From: MB1-2 sp046566065
Lineage (GTDB): Bacteria; Actinomycetota; CADDZG01; WHSQ01
Length of the DNA stretch: 23,053 nt
NCBI GenBank assembly: GCA_046566065.1
Contig: JBKHXK010000034.1
Location: forward strand, 1 to 23,053
Direction of reading: 5' to 3'
How positions within the stretch are numbered: the stretch's first letter is position 1; each line of letters begins with the position of its first letter. The notes under the pieces were generated by a model. It was not told the DNA's origin and searched no databases. It saw only the letters and a list, made by a program, of their open reading frames with translations. The translations under genes and the position numbers were made by a program. Positions 5,747 to 15,429 of the stretch are shown here, piece after piece.

Positions 5747-6433
5747 CTAGCCCCGGGGGGCAAGGGACGGGATCAGGCTCCAAGCCTCTTGTGCCCGCGG
5801 CCCCCGCACCGCCTGGACCTCGGGTTTCCTCCGGCGCCTGCGGATATCGAGCGTGAAGGCCGGCTGGAATCCAGCTTTCGAGATCGCTCGTAGCGAGGGT
5901 GCATTGTCTGGATCGACGGCGATCCAGGCCTCGCCTATCCCCCGGGAGGACAGCTCGGCGCAGATGCAGGCGAGGGCGAGCGGGTAGATGCCGCGGCCCC
6001 TCAGGGCGGGGTCGGTGAAGGACTCGTACACGTAGGCGGAACCCGCCGGAGGCATCACCGGGCACCCGAGCTCCGTCGTCCATGCCCCGGAGGTCGTCAC
6101 CCAGCTCGCATGAGCGATGCGTCCTTGGGTCTCGACCAGGTAGCAGTCGGTGGTATCGGTCAGTCGGGCTCGGAACGTGGCCTCACTATCGGTCCCGATC
6201 TGCGCGGCGTAGGCGGCGGCATCCGCGAAGGTCGCGGGGCGAAACGAAAGACCCTCTGGCTGGGTGCAGGTCGCTTCCGTGTCCCGCACCAGGAACTGCA
6301 GGGCCCCGGCCCGACCTACGGTGGATCGCAGACCGTCCCTCAGCGACCCCGCCACCTCGATCAACCCGCGGCTTCGGGCCCGAGTGAGGACCTGGGATAG
6401 CCGCTCCGAAGGGGTGGGGCGGGTCTCGGACAA
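5747..6433 (-). CDS. GNAT family N-acetyltransferase (start uncertain)
   Basis: The C-terminal half is a GNAT domain: SAYVYESFTDPALRGRGIYP holds the acetyl-CoA-binding RxxGxG/A-type motif A (RGRGIYP), followed by a helix and WIAVDPDNAPSLRAISKAGF, the conserved motif B where N-x-x-S-x-x-x-x-x-K-x-G-F is typical. The N-terminal ~100 residues are less recognisable and may be a divergent GNAT repeat. There is no ATG between the end of whiB and the conserved core. The TTG at 6433 gives 228 residues and avoids overlap with whiB; a later TTG near 6364 is the alternative. The acceptor substrate cannot be inferred. Located just downstream of whiB on the same strand, so it may be co-transcribed. Confidence 0.7.
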   Translation of the reverse strand: MSETRPTPSERLSQVLTRARSRGLIEVAGSLRDGLRSTVGRAGALQFLVRDTEATCTQPEGLSFRPATFADAAAYAAQIGTDSEATFRARLTDTTDCYLVETQGRIAHASWVTTSGAWTTELGCPVMPPAGSAYVYESFTDPALRGRGIYPLALACICAELSSRGIGEAWIAVDPDNAPSLRAISKAGFQPAFTLDIRRRRRKPEVQAVRGPRAQEAWSLIPSLAPRG

Positions 6434-6456
6434 GGCTTCGGGGCTAGGGCAGGGGC

Positions 6457-6729
6457 CTAGCTTGCCCTTCCTCTGAGTCGCGCCTTCCGCTCTAGCTCGG
6501 TCAGCCCGCCCCAGATCCCGTACGGCTCGCGCATCTCGAGGGCGTATTGGAGGCACTCGGCTCGGACCACGCACTCCGCGCAGATGGCCTTCGCCTCGTC
6601 TTCACGGGCTCGCCGCTCGGCGGCGCTCTCGTTGTCGTCCATGCCGAAGAAAAGCACCGCCGGATAGGGCAGGCAGGCCGCGCTCTCGCGCCATTCGAGC
6701 TCGTCGAGAGCCGAGGGGTTGATGTCCAT
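6457..6729 (-). CDS. whiB: WhiB-family iron-sulfur transcriptional regulator
   Basis: The 90-residue protein has the four WhiB cysteines (C19, then C50-x2-C53-x5-C59) that ligate a [4Fe-4S] cluster, followed by the G(V/I)WGG turn (GIWGG, 71-75) and a basic tail (ERKARLRGRAS) that contacts DNA. WhiB proteins are actinobacteria-specific and usually act with the principal sigma factor. Position next to manB and the DUF3499 gene matches the whiB/whiB2 locus, whose products control septation in Streptomyces and Mycobacterium; orthology is inferred from position. ATG 6729 was chosen; an in-frame TTG at 6768 would add 13 residues without WhiB-like sequence. It is divergent from phosphomannomutase, with a 130-bp shared regulatory region. 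Confidence 0.88.
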   Translation of the reverse strand: MDINPSALDELEWRESAACLPYPAVLFFGMDDNESAAERRAREDEAKAICAECVVRAECLQYALEMREPYGIWGGLTELERKARLRGRAS

Positions 6730-6782
6730 GCTGGACAAGATGCTTCCAGGCAATCCGAGTCCCGTCAACGCCTCGGCGCTCT

Positions 6783-6795
6783 TTTAGTTGCTAAA
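6783..6795. promoter_or_regulatory. Short palindrome in the whiB–manB divergent region
   Basis: TTTAG-TTG-CTAAA is a perfect 5-bp dyad in an A/T-rich island within otherwise GC-rich sequence. It lies between the two divergent starts (6729 and 6860) and could be an operator, but it is short. Confidence 0.3.
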
Positions 6796-6846
6796 GACCT
6801 GTTCGGGCAGGGCCCTTCCCCCGTTCTCGGGGAGGCTCGCCCCGCG

Positions 6847-6852
6847 TAGGAT
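6847..6852 (+). promoter_or_regulatory. -10 box (TAGGAT) of the phosphomannomutase gene
   Basis: TAGGAT fits TANNNT and is followed by exactly 7 nt and then GTG 6860. It overlaps the in-frame ATG at 6851, which argues that the ATG is not the start. Confidence 0.55.
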
Positions 6853-6859
6853 GCCGCCC

Positions 6860-8194
6860 GTGGCGGCCGACCTAGACCTCATCTTCAAGGCGTATGACGT
6901 CCGCGGGCTGTATCCCGAACAGCTCGACGAGGAGGCGGCCACTCGCATCGGCTATGCCTTCGCCCGCTTCACAGGGTCGGACCGCGTCGTGGTGGGGCGA
7001 GACATGAGGACGTCCTCACCTTCGCTGGCCGAGGCTTTCGGGCGAGGCTTGGGAGCCGCGGGGGCCACGATGGTGGACCTGGGAGAGGTTTCGACCGATG
7101 CCCTGTACTACGCCTCGGGCGTCCTAGAGCTCCCAGGAGCGATGTTCACGGCCTCCCACAATCCGCCCGCCTACAACGGCCTGAAGGTCTGCCGTGAGAA
7201 AGCGGCCCCGATCGGCGGGGATTCCGGCCTGCAAGAGATCAAGGAGCTGGCCGCCGAGGCCGCTCCCGATGCGAAGGCCCAGATCCAGCCGCACGACATC
7301 CTTCCGGATTACGCGGACCATTGCCGCTCGCTCGTCGATCTCCAGAACCTGAAGCCGCTCAAGATCGCGATCGATGCCGGCAACGGGATGGCGGGCAAGA
7401 CGGTGCCGATCGTGTTCGAACCTTTGCCCTTCGAGATCATCCCTCTCTATTTCGAGCTCGATGGGACCTTCCCCAATCACCTCGCCAACCCGATCGAGCC
7501 CGAGAACCTCGTCGACCTGCAGCGCACGGTCACCGATAACGGCTGTCATGCAGGCATCGCTTTCGATGGCGACGCGGACCGGATGTTCCTCGTGGACGAT
7601 CGCGGCCGGCTGATCCAGGGCTCCACGACGACCGCGATGGTGGCCGAGCGCTTGTTGAAGAAGTTCCCGGGTGAGTCGATCATCTACAACCTCATCTGTT
7701 CCTGGACGGTGCCCGAGGTGATCACCGAGAACGGTGGGAAGCCGATCCGCACGCGGGTCGGACACTCCTTCATCAAGGAGATCATGGCCGAGACAGGTGC
7801 CATCTTCGGTGGCGAGCACTCCGGCCACTACTACTTCCGGGACAACTTCCGGGCGGACTCCGGGATGATCGCCGCTCTGCTTGTTCTGGAAGCGATGTCC
7901 GAGACGGGCAAACCGCTATCGGAGATGCTCGACCCATACGACCGCTACGCCGCGTCCGGCGAGATCAACTCCGAGGTGGCCGATCAGGCCGGCTCGATCG
8001 AGCGGCTGGCGAGCGCCTATCCCGACGGCAAACAGGACCGGACCGACGGTCTGACGGTGGAGTACGAAGACTGGTGGTTCAACTGCCGCGCCTCGAACAC
8101 CGAGCCCTTGCTGCGCCTGAACCTCGAGGCTCGTACCCAGGCGTTGATGGAGGAGAAGCGTGACGAGGTGCTCTCGCTGATCCGGGGCGCGTAG
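6860..8194 (+). CDS. manB: Phosphomannomutase / phosphoglucomutase
   Basis: The 444-residue cytoplasmic enzyme interconverts hexose 6- and 1-phosphates, feeding GDP-mannose and other sugar nucleotides for cell-wall glycans. All four alpha-D-phosphohexomutase motifs are present: TASHNP with the phosphoserine S99, the magnesium loop DGDADR (236-241), the sugar-binding loop GGEHSGH (317-323) and the phosphate-binding loop RASNTEP (410-416). The GEHSG loop is typical of PMM/PGM with dual specificity. The GTG at 6860 was chosen over ATG 6851 and longer forms because of the -10 box 7 nt upstream and because the conserved DLIFKAYDVRG starts right after it. Trm112-like and isomerase genes follow on the same strand, as in other actinobacteria. 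Confidence 0.92.
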   Translation: MAADLDLIFKAYDVRGLYPEQLDEEAATRIGYAFARFTGSDRVVVGRDMRTSSPSLAEAFGRGLGAAGATMVDLGEVSTDALYYASGVLELPGAMFTASHNPPAYNGLKVCREKAAPIGGDSGLQEIKELAAEAAPDAKAQIQPHDILPDYADHCRSLVDLQNLKPLKIAIDAGNGMAGKTVPIVFEPLPFEIIPLYFELDGTFPNHLANPIEPENLVDLQRTVTDNGCHAGIAFDGDADRMFLVDDRGRLIQGSTTTAMVAERLLKKFPGESIIYNLICSWTVPEVITENGGKPIRTRVGHSFIKEIMAETGAIFGGEHSGHYYFRDNFRADSGMIAALLVLEAMSETGKPLSEMLDPYDRYAASGEINSEVADQAGSIERLASAYPDGKQDRTDGLTVEYEDWWFNCRASNTEPLLRLNLEARTQALMEEKRDEVLSLIRGA

Positions 8195-8252
8195 GACTGG
8201 CCGCCTTCCCCCGTGGCATGGTTGAGGTGATCGGATCGGAGGTCTGACGAAC

Positions 8253-8423
8253 ATGGCTATCGACGAGAAGTTGCTCGAGATCCTGGCTTGCCCCAACTGC
8301 CGGGGCGAAGTGGAGTACCTGCGCACCGAAAGCGTGATCGTGTGCCGGGGTGAGTGTCGCTACCGGTACCCGGTGCGCGACGACATCCCGGTGATGCTCA
8401 TCGACGAAGCGGAGAAGCCGTGA
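8253..8423 (+). CDS. Trm112/YcaR-like small zinc protein
   Basis: The 56-residue protein (LLEILACPNCRGEVEY ... CRYRYPVRDDIPVML) matches the Trm112/YcaR family, with the zinc-binding set C13, C16, C31 and C35. Trm112 activates several SAM-dependent methyltransferases in eukaryotes and archaea; bacterial members are less studied. GGAGG at 8238-8242 precedes ATG 8253. Its stop overlaps the start of the isomerase gene (GTGA), so the two are translationally coupled. It sits between manB and the SIS isomerase as in Streptomyces. It is followed one gene later by SahH, which removes the methylation by-product SAH, so a link to methylation is plausible but inferred. Confidence 0.85.
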   Translation: MAIDEKLLEILACPNCRGEVEYLRTESVIVCRGECRYRYPVRDDIPVMLIDEAEKP

Positions 8424-9499
8424 CGTCGAAGGTTGACCTCGACGATCTGAACGAGCTCGCCCGCATCGACTCGGAGGATGTCTTGGGCGCGGTCGAACGG
8501 TTCGCCGATCAGTGCCGGGAGGGCTGGGAGATCGGCCGGTCTGCGACCGGTCTCCCGGACGCCGCCGGGCTCGATTCGATCGTGGTGCTCGGGATGGGCG
8601 GCTCGGGGGTCTCTGGAGATGTGATCCGTTCGGTGGTCGAACCCCGACTGCCGGTTCCCCTCACCGTGATCAAGAGCTACGGGCCTTTGCCCGAGTGGAT
8701 CGGCAGGAACACGTTGGTGTTCGCCGTGTCGTACTCCGGGAGCACTGAGGAAACCGTCGCCGCCCTGGAGGAGGCGCACCAGCGTGGTTGCAGGGCCGTC
8801 GCCATCTCTTCCGGTGGCCCTCTTGGCGATATGGCGCGGCGCTATGGGCTCGCGCACATCCAGATCCCCTCGGGGTTGCAGCCGCGCGCCTCTCTCGGTT
8901 ACCTGGCATTGCCGATCCTCGGCGCGTTGATCCAGATCGGCCTCGTGCCGGATCTGCGTGACGACATGGACGAGGCTGTGAAGGTTCTCTCTGACCTGCA
9001 GGAGCGGTGCCATCGAAAGCACAGCACGGTCGAGAACCCGGCGAAGGACCTGGCCTCGCGGATCGCGGGACGCATCCCGGTGATCTACGGGGGCCACGGC
9101 CTTGCTGAGACCGCCGCATATCGCTTCAAGTGCGACCTCAACGAGTACGGCAAGACGCCGGCCTTCTGGAACGTGATCCCCGAGTTGGACCACAACGAGA
9201 TCGTCGGTTGGGATCGTTTGAAGCATCTGACCAGAGACAACTTCGTGCTGGTCAATCTCCGCAGCTCGGAAGAACATGAGCGGGTGGCATTGCGTTTCGA
9301 GATAACGACGCGGTTGATCAAGGATGGATTCGCAGAGGTGGTCGAGGTTCCGGCGGAGGGTCGCTCGAAGCTGGCCCAGCTCCTGTCGCTCGTTCTCGTC
9401 ACCCAACTGGCTTCGATCTACGTGGGACTCTCCTACGGAGTGGATCCCGGACCGGTCGAGGTCATCCAGCAACTGAAAGCAGAGCTCTCAGAGAGATAG
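8420..9499 (+). CDS. Bifunctional phosphoglucose/phosphomannose isomerase (SIS domain)
   Basis: The 359-residue protein carries an N-terminal SIS sugar-isomerase domain: VVLGMGGSGVSGD (56-67) and the phosphate-binding loop SYSGSTEE (104-111). A C-terminal domain of the bacterial PGI/PMI type follows (VIYGGHGLAETAAYRFKCDLNE, and ELDHNEIVGW with the conserved Glu/His region). Enzymes of this family interconvert fructose 6-phosphate with glucose 6- and mannose 6-phosphate, supplying the substrate for the adjacent phosphomannomutase. GTG 8420 overlaps the Trm112-like gene's stop by 4 nt, with GGAG just upstream. Mycobacteria have a comparable SIS gene (Rv3256c) plus manA here; no separate manA is present in this window, so this enzyme may carry the PMI role. 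Confidence 0.88.
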   Translation: MTSKVDLDDLNELARIDSEDVLGAVERFADQCREGWEIGRSATGLPDAAGLDSIVVLGMGGSGVSGDVIRSVVEPRLPVPLTVIKSYGPLPEWIGRNTLVFAVSYSGSTEETVAALEEAHQRGCRAVAISSGGPLGDMARRYGLAHIQIPSGLQPRASLGYLALPILGALIQIGLVPDLRDDMDEAVKVLSDLQERCHRKHSTVENPAKDLASRIAGRIPVIYGGHGLAETAAYRFKCDLNEYGKTPAFWNVIPELDHNEIVGWDRLKHLTRDNFVLVNLRSSEEHERVALRFEITTRLIKDGFAEVVEVPAEGRSKLAQLLSLVLVTQLASIYVGLSYGVDPGPVEVIQQLKAELSER

Positions 9500-9510
9500 G
9501 AGTGGTTGCA

Positions 9511-10773
9511 GTGACCGTTGAACACGACATCGCCGATATCGGCCTCGCCGACGAGGGTCAACTGAAGATCGAATGGGCCGATCGACAGATGCCCGTGCTC
9601 GCTCGTATCAGGGAGCGCTTCACGAAAGAGCGTCCGCTGGAGGGAGTGAAGATCGCAGCCTGTCTGCACGTCACCACCGAGACCGCCAACCTGATGCGTA
9701 CCTTGAAGGCGGGCGGTGCCGATGTCGCGCTGTGCGCATCGAATCCGCTTTCCACCCAGGACATGACGGCGGCCGGGTTGGTCGGCGCCTACGAGATCCC
9801 GACCTACGCGATCCGCGCCGTTGGTGAGGAGCAGTACTACGGGCACATCAAGGCCGTGCTCGACCGCCGGCCGATGATCACCATGGACGACGGCAACGAC
9901 CTGGTGACGATGCTCCATCAACAGCGCCCAGATCAGTTGTCGGAGGTCATCGGCGGTACCGAAGAAACGACGACCGGCATCATCCGGTTGCGCGCGATGG
10001 AGGCCGACGGCGTGCTCGGCTTCCCGGTCGTCGGTGTCAACGAGGCTCTGACCAAGCACCTCTTCGACAATCGCTACGGAACCGGCCAGTCGGCGATCGA
10101 CGGCATCATCCGAGCGACCAACGTCCTTCTAGCCGGGCGCACGGTCGCGGTGTGTGGATACGGGATGTGCGGCAGAGGCGTTGCCTCGCGTGCCAAGGGC
10201 ATGGGAGCCGACGTGATCGTGACGGAGGTCGAGCCAACCCGCGCTCTGGAGGCCGCGATGGACGGCTTCCGTGTGATGACCGGCCGCGACGCGGCCAGCC
10301 AGGGCGACATCTTCGTAACGGTCACCGGCAACAAGCACGTCCTCGATTCCGAGCACTTCGAGCTGATGAAGGACGGCGCCATCATGTGCAACGCCGGGCA
10401 CTTCGACATCGAGATCAACCTGCGTGCGCTTCGCTCGATGGCCTCCGGCTCGCGACGCGTGCGCCAAGAGGTCGAGGAGTTCTCCCTCGGCGATGACCGC
10501 AAGGTCTACGTCCTGGCCGAGGGTCGCCTCGTGAACCTGGCCGCCGCCGAAGGTCACCCCGCTTCGGTCATGGACATGTCGTTCGCCAACCAGGCCCTCT
10601 CCGTCGAATACATGGTGCGCAATGCCTCGAAGCTCGAGAAACGCGTCTACCCCGTGCCGGTCGAGATCGACCGCGAGGTCGCGCGGCTGAAGCTGGAGAC
10701 GATGGGCGTTCGCATCGACGAGCTGACCGGGGAGCAGCAGTCCTACCTCGAAGGCTGGCAAGAAGGCACCTAA
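9511..10773 (+). CDS. sahH: Adenosylhomocysteinase (S-adenosylhomocysteine hydrolase)
   Basis: The 420-residue NAD-dependent enzyme splits S-adenosylhomocysteine to adenosine and homocysteine, relieving product inhibition of methyltransferases. Diagnostic segments include HVTTETANL near residue 50, DDGNDL and the GGTEETTTGIIRL block, the NAD-binding loop CGYGMCGRG (215-223), NAGHFDIEI, and the C-terminal GHPASVMDMSFANQ. The length matches the short form without the ~40-residue insert seen in many bacterial and plant enzymes. GTG 9511 was chosen over GTG 9502 because AGGAG (9498-9502) then sits 8 nt upstream. The site overlaps the isomerase's stop, so the genes form one transcription unit. A terminator follows. 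Confidence 0.93.
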   Translation: MTVEHDIADIGLADEGQLKIEWADRQMPVLARIRERFTKERPLEGVKIAACLHVTTETANLMRTLKAGGADVALCASNPLSTQDMTAAGLVGAYEIPTYAIRAVGEEQYYGHIKAVLDRRPMITMDDGNDLVTMLHQQRPDQLSEVIGGTEETTTGIIRLRAMEADGVLGFPVVGVNEALTKHLFDNRYGTGQSAIDGIIRATNVLLAGRTVAVCGYGMCGRGVASRAKGMGADVIVTEVEPTRALEAAMDGFRVMTGRDAASQGDIFVTVTGNKHVLDSEHFELMKDGAIMCNAGHFDIEINLRALRSMASGSRRVRQEVEEFSLGDDRKVYVLAEGRLVNLAAAEGHPASVMDMSFANQALSVEYMVRNASKLEKRVYPVPVEIDREVARLKLETMGVRIDELTGEQQSYLEGWQEGT

Positions 10774-10797
10774 CCCCCACCCTTTTGGGTTAACTGG

Positions 10798-10818
10798 AGC
10801 ACGTCCACGCGTGCTTTT
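10798..10818 (+). terminator. Intrinsic terminator after sahH
   Basis: AGCACG (10798-10803) pairs with CGTGCT (10810-10815) around a 6-nt loop and runs into TTTT. A weaker TAACCC/GGGTTA pairing lies just upstream (10771-10792). Confidence 0.65.
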
Positions 10819-10851
10819 CCAACTTCAGAACAGCTTGTCGTAGGTCGTCGC

Positions 10852-10857
10852 TAGTTT
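10852..10857 (+). promoter_or_regulatory. -10 box (TAGTTT) of the ComF-like gene
   Basis: TAGTTT fits TANNNT and ends 8 nt before GTG 10866, with no Shine-Dalgarno in between. Confidence 0.5.
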
Positions 10858-10865
10858 CTCGCGCC

Positions 10866-11468
10866 GTGAACCTCGCCTCCGTGCTCGGCCCGGCCCCCTG
10901 CGCGTCCTGTGGGCGGCGCGGTGCTTGGCTCTGCGCGCCTTGCCTGCAAGCGGCTCGCCCGGCGAGCCTGGGACGCAGACCGGCGAACGTCGATCGCGTC
11001 GTTGCACGCTGGGCGTACGAGGGCGGTCCCCGCGCCCTCCTCCTGCGTTTGAAGCTTCACCATCTCGCCGGGGCGGCCGAGCCCTTGGTCGCGGGGATGG
11101 TGACGGCGGCTCGCACCGCCGGCCTGGACGCGGATCTGGTCACCTGGGTGCCGGCTCGCTCCCGCGACATCTCTGCCCGCGGTTTCGACCAAGCAGAGGT
11201 CCTCGCCCGCGGACTTGCCCGGCGTCTCGGTCTCCCGGTCGCTGCTGCCCTGATACGTCGTGGTATGCAGCGAGATCAGTCGGGCCTCGATCGGACACTC
11301 CGGATGGAGAACCTGCGCGGGGCTTTCCAGGCGGTCGGGAGGGTCCCGGACCGGGTGATCCTGATCGACGACCTCATCACGACCGGCGCGACCGCGGACG
11401 CCTGTGCGACCGCGTTGAAAGCGGGCGGAAGCAGCCACGTCACCCTGCTCACGCCATGTGCGGTCTAG
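10866..11468 (+). CDS. comFC: ComF/GntX-family phosphoribosyltransferase-like protein
   Basis: The 200-residue protein combines an N-terminal zinc finger (C12, C15, C23, C26) with a type I phosphoribosyltransferase domain: ARSRDISARGFDQAEVLAR and the PRPP-binding loop VILIDDLITTGAT (164-176). ComFC proteins support single-stranded DNA uptake in competent bacteria; in actinobacteria the gene (for example Rv3242c) lies just upstream of hpf and secA and its role is unsettled. Here it is likewise upstream of secA. GTG 10866 directly precedes the NLASVLGPAPC block and follows a -10 box by 8 nt. The stop lies in a short inverted repeat (CTAGG...CCTAG) that might aid termination. Confidence 0.85.
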   Translation: MNLASVLGPAPCASCGRRGAWLCAPCLQAARPASLGRRPANVDRVVARWAYEGGPRALLLRLKLHHLAGAAEPLVAGMVTAARTAGLDADLVTWVPARSRDISARGFDQAEVLARGLARRLGLPVAAALIRRGMQRDQSGLDRTLRMENLRGAFQAVGRVPDRVILIDDLITTGATADACATALKAGGSSHVTLLTPCAV

Positions 11469-11511
11469 GGCCGGGGCCTAGTGAAGATGCCTATATGCCG
11501 GATGATGGATG

Positions 11512-11527
11512 AGCTACGGGGGTAGCT
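11512..11527. promoter_or_regulatory. CTAC/GTAG dyad upstream of the response regulator gene
   Basis: AGCTAC-GGGG-GTAGCT is a perfect 6-bp dyad 104 bp before the regulator's start. A similar dyad precedes the LPFTG gene. NarL-type regulators bind dyads of this size, so autoregulation is possible. A perfect CTGGGCCCAG palindrome also lies at 11559-11568. Confidence 0.4.
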
Positions 11528-11630
11528 TGAAGTATCTAGGCACTATTGCTTAGGGCATCTGGGCCCAGCTTAGGACTAGACTCGCAGGACCATCGGGTAG
11601 AGCGCGGCGAATAGGGATCAAGGGGGAGTA

Positions 11631-12314
11631 GTGGCCAACACACCTGAAACGGGCGACGCGATCCGCGTTCTGATCGTCGACGACCACGAGCTCTTCCGCA
11701 AGGGCCTTCAGATGGTGCTCGAGGCCGAAACCGACATCGACGTGGTCGGCGAAGCCAGCGACGGCAACGAGGCCATCGAGCAATCCGAGGCGACCACCCC
11801 GGATGTGGTGCTGATGGACGTCCGGATGCCCAAGCGCTCGGGGATCGAAGCCACGAGGGCGATCAAGGACACCCTGCCCTCGACCAAGATCTTGATGCTG
11901 ACGATCTCCGACGAAGAAGCGGACCTCTACGAGGCGATCAAGGCTGGTGCCTCCGGCTACCTCCTGAAGGAGATCTCTATCGAAGAGGTCGCCGACGCAG
12001 TGCGGGCCGTCCAACAGGGTCAGTCGCTCATCTCGCCTTCGATGGCCTCCAAGCTCCTGAACGAGTTCGCCGCCATGGTCAAGCGTCGCGACGAGCGCAC
12101 CCAGGTCCCCGGCCCCCGCCTGACAGAGCGCGAGCTCGAGGTCCTGAAGCTGGTCGCCAAGGGTCTCAACAACCGGGACATCGGGACCGAGCTGTTCATC
12201 AGCGAGAACACCGTCAAGAACCACGTCCGCAACATCCTCGAGAAGCTGCACCTGCACTCCCGCATGGAGGCGGTCGTCTACGCCGTCAGGGAGAAACTCC
12301 TCGACATCAAATAA
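11631..12314 (+). CDS. NarL/FixJ-type response regulator, orphan
   Basis: The 227-residue DNA-binding regulator has an N-terminal receiver domain (acidic pair D17/D18, phospho-acceptor D63 in VLMDVRMP, switch T91, K113 in YLLKE) and a C-terminal LuxR-type helix-turn-helix (about 164-220: LTERELEVLKLVAKGLNNRDIGTELFISENTVKNHV). All phosphorylation residues are intact, so it should respond to a histidine kinase, but none is encoded nearby. Overall it looks like the DegU/LiaR/DevR group. GTG 11631 is preceded by AGGGGG at 4 nt. It lies between comFC and secA, where Mycobacterium and Streptomyces carry hpf. A CTAC/GTAG dyad in its upstream region is a candidate binding site. Confidence 0.9.
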   Translation: MANTPETGDAIRVLIVDDHELFRKGLQMVLEAETDIDVVGEASDGNEAIEQSEATTPDVVLMDVRMPKRSGIEATRAIKDTLPSTKILMLTISDEEADLYEAIKAGASGYLLKEISIEEVADAVRAVQQGQSLISPSMASKLLNEFAAMVKRRDERTQVPGPRLTERELEVLKLVAKGLNNRDIGTELFISENTVKNHVRNILEKLHLHSRMEAVVYAVREKLLDIK

Positions 12315-12329
12315 CCCTGTTCTTTCCTC

Positions 12330-12364
12330 ACATCCCCCTGAAACCCGTTCGACCAGGGGGATGT
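12330..12364 (+). terminator. Hairpin between the response regulator and secA
   Basis: ACATCCCCCTG (12330-12340) pairs perfectly over 11 bp with CAGGGGGATGT (12354-12364), with a 13-nt loop. It lacks a T-tract. It probably separates the regulator transcript from secA. Confidence 0.65.
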
Positions 12365-12382
12365 ATGTAAGGGATGGTGCCT

Positions 12383-12388
12383 GATAAT
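12383..12388 (+). promoter_or_regulatory. -10 box (GATAAT) of secA
   Basis: GATAAT, one base from TATAAT, lies 9 nt before ATG 12398 and downstream of the hairpin at 12330-12364. No clear Shine-Dalgarno site follows, so the transcript may have an extremely short leader. Confidence 0.45.
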
Positions 12389-12397
12389 GGGTGACCT

Positions 12398-15151
<2,754 letters not shown>

Positions 15152-15166
15152 CCAGCGGCTGAGTTC

Positions 15167-15267
15167 GCGGCCGAACCGGGTCGACTCGTTCGCCACGTCG
15201 ACGCAGACGCCTCGCTGACGCTCGGGGTCATGGTCTCCTCCGGCGAACGGTCGCCCCTCCCGGCCGC
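15167..15267 (-). repeat. Structured dispersed repeat, copy 2
   Basis: This is the inverted counterpart of 3029-3128, 101 nt with one extra base in the apical region. On the minus strand it forms the same hairpin: the outer stem GCGGCCG/CGGCCGC (7 bp), the G-U pairs, the middle stem and the inner stem CGTTCGCC/GGCGAACG. Relative to copy 1, one stem pair changed from A-T to G-C and another from A-T to T-A, both keeping pairing. The GGAGGAGACCATG segment of the apical region is unchanged. It sits immediately 3' of secA, in the opposite orientation to that gene. Confidence 0.85.
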
Positions 15268-15276
15268 TCCAGGGCG

Positions 15277-15286
15277 GCTACGTAGC
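15277..15286. promoter_or_regulatory. GCTACGTAGC palindrome
   Basis: A perfect 10-bp palindrome with the same CTAC/GTAG half-sites as the dyad at 15327, located 40 bp upstream of it. Confidence 0.3.
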
Positions 15287-15326
15287 GTTGCGGGATGGGC
15301 GCAGGGAGTGGTTCGAAAGGGGACGA

Positions 15327-15343
15327 AACTACGCAGAGTAGTT
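15327..15343. promoter_or_regulatory. AACTAC-N5-GTAGTT dyad upstream of the LPFTG gene
   Basis: A perfect 6-bp dyad about 87 bp before the start codon. Its position suits an activator or repressor site for the surface-protein promoter. A -10/-35 pair is not clear; TAGATC near 15384 is one option. Confidence 0.4.
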
Positions 15344-15429
15344 GTTTGGATGCGAAATGTTTAAGTGGGGTGGCTAGGGGATAGATCACCCGATGTAACT
15401 AGTCAGTCACGAAGGGGAGGTAACAGACA

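Noticed and set aside
6730..6768. Longer WhiB start at TTG 6768
   Set aside because: The added 13 residues show no WhiB-like sequence, TTGACG there looks more like a -35 box, and ATG 6729 gives a normal-length WhiB.
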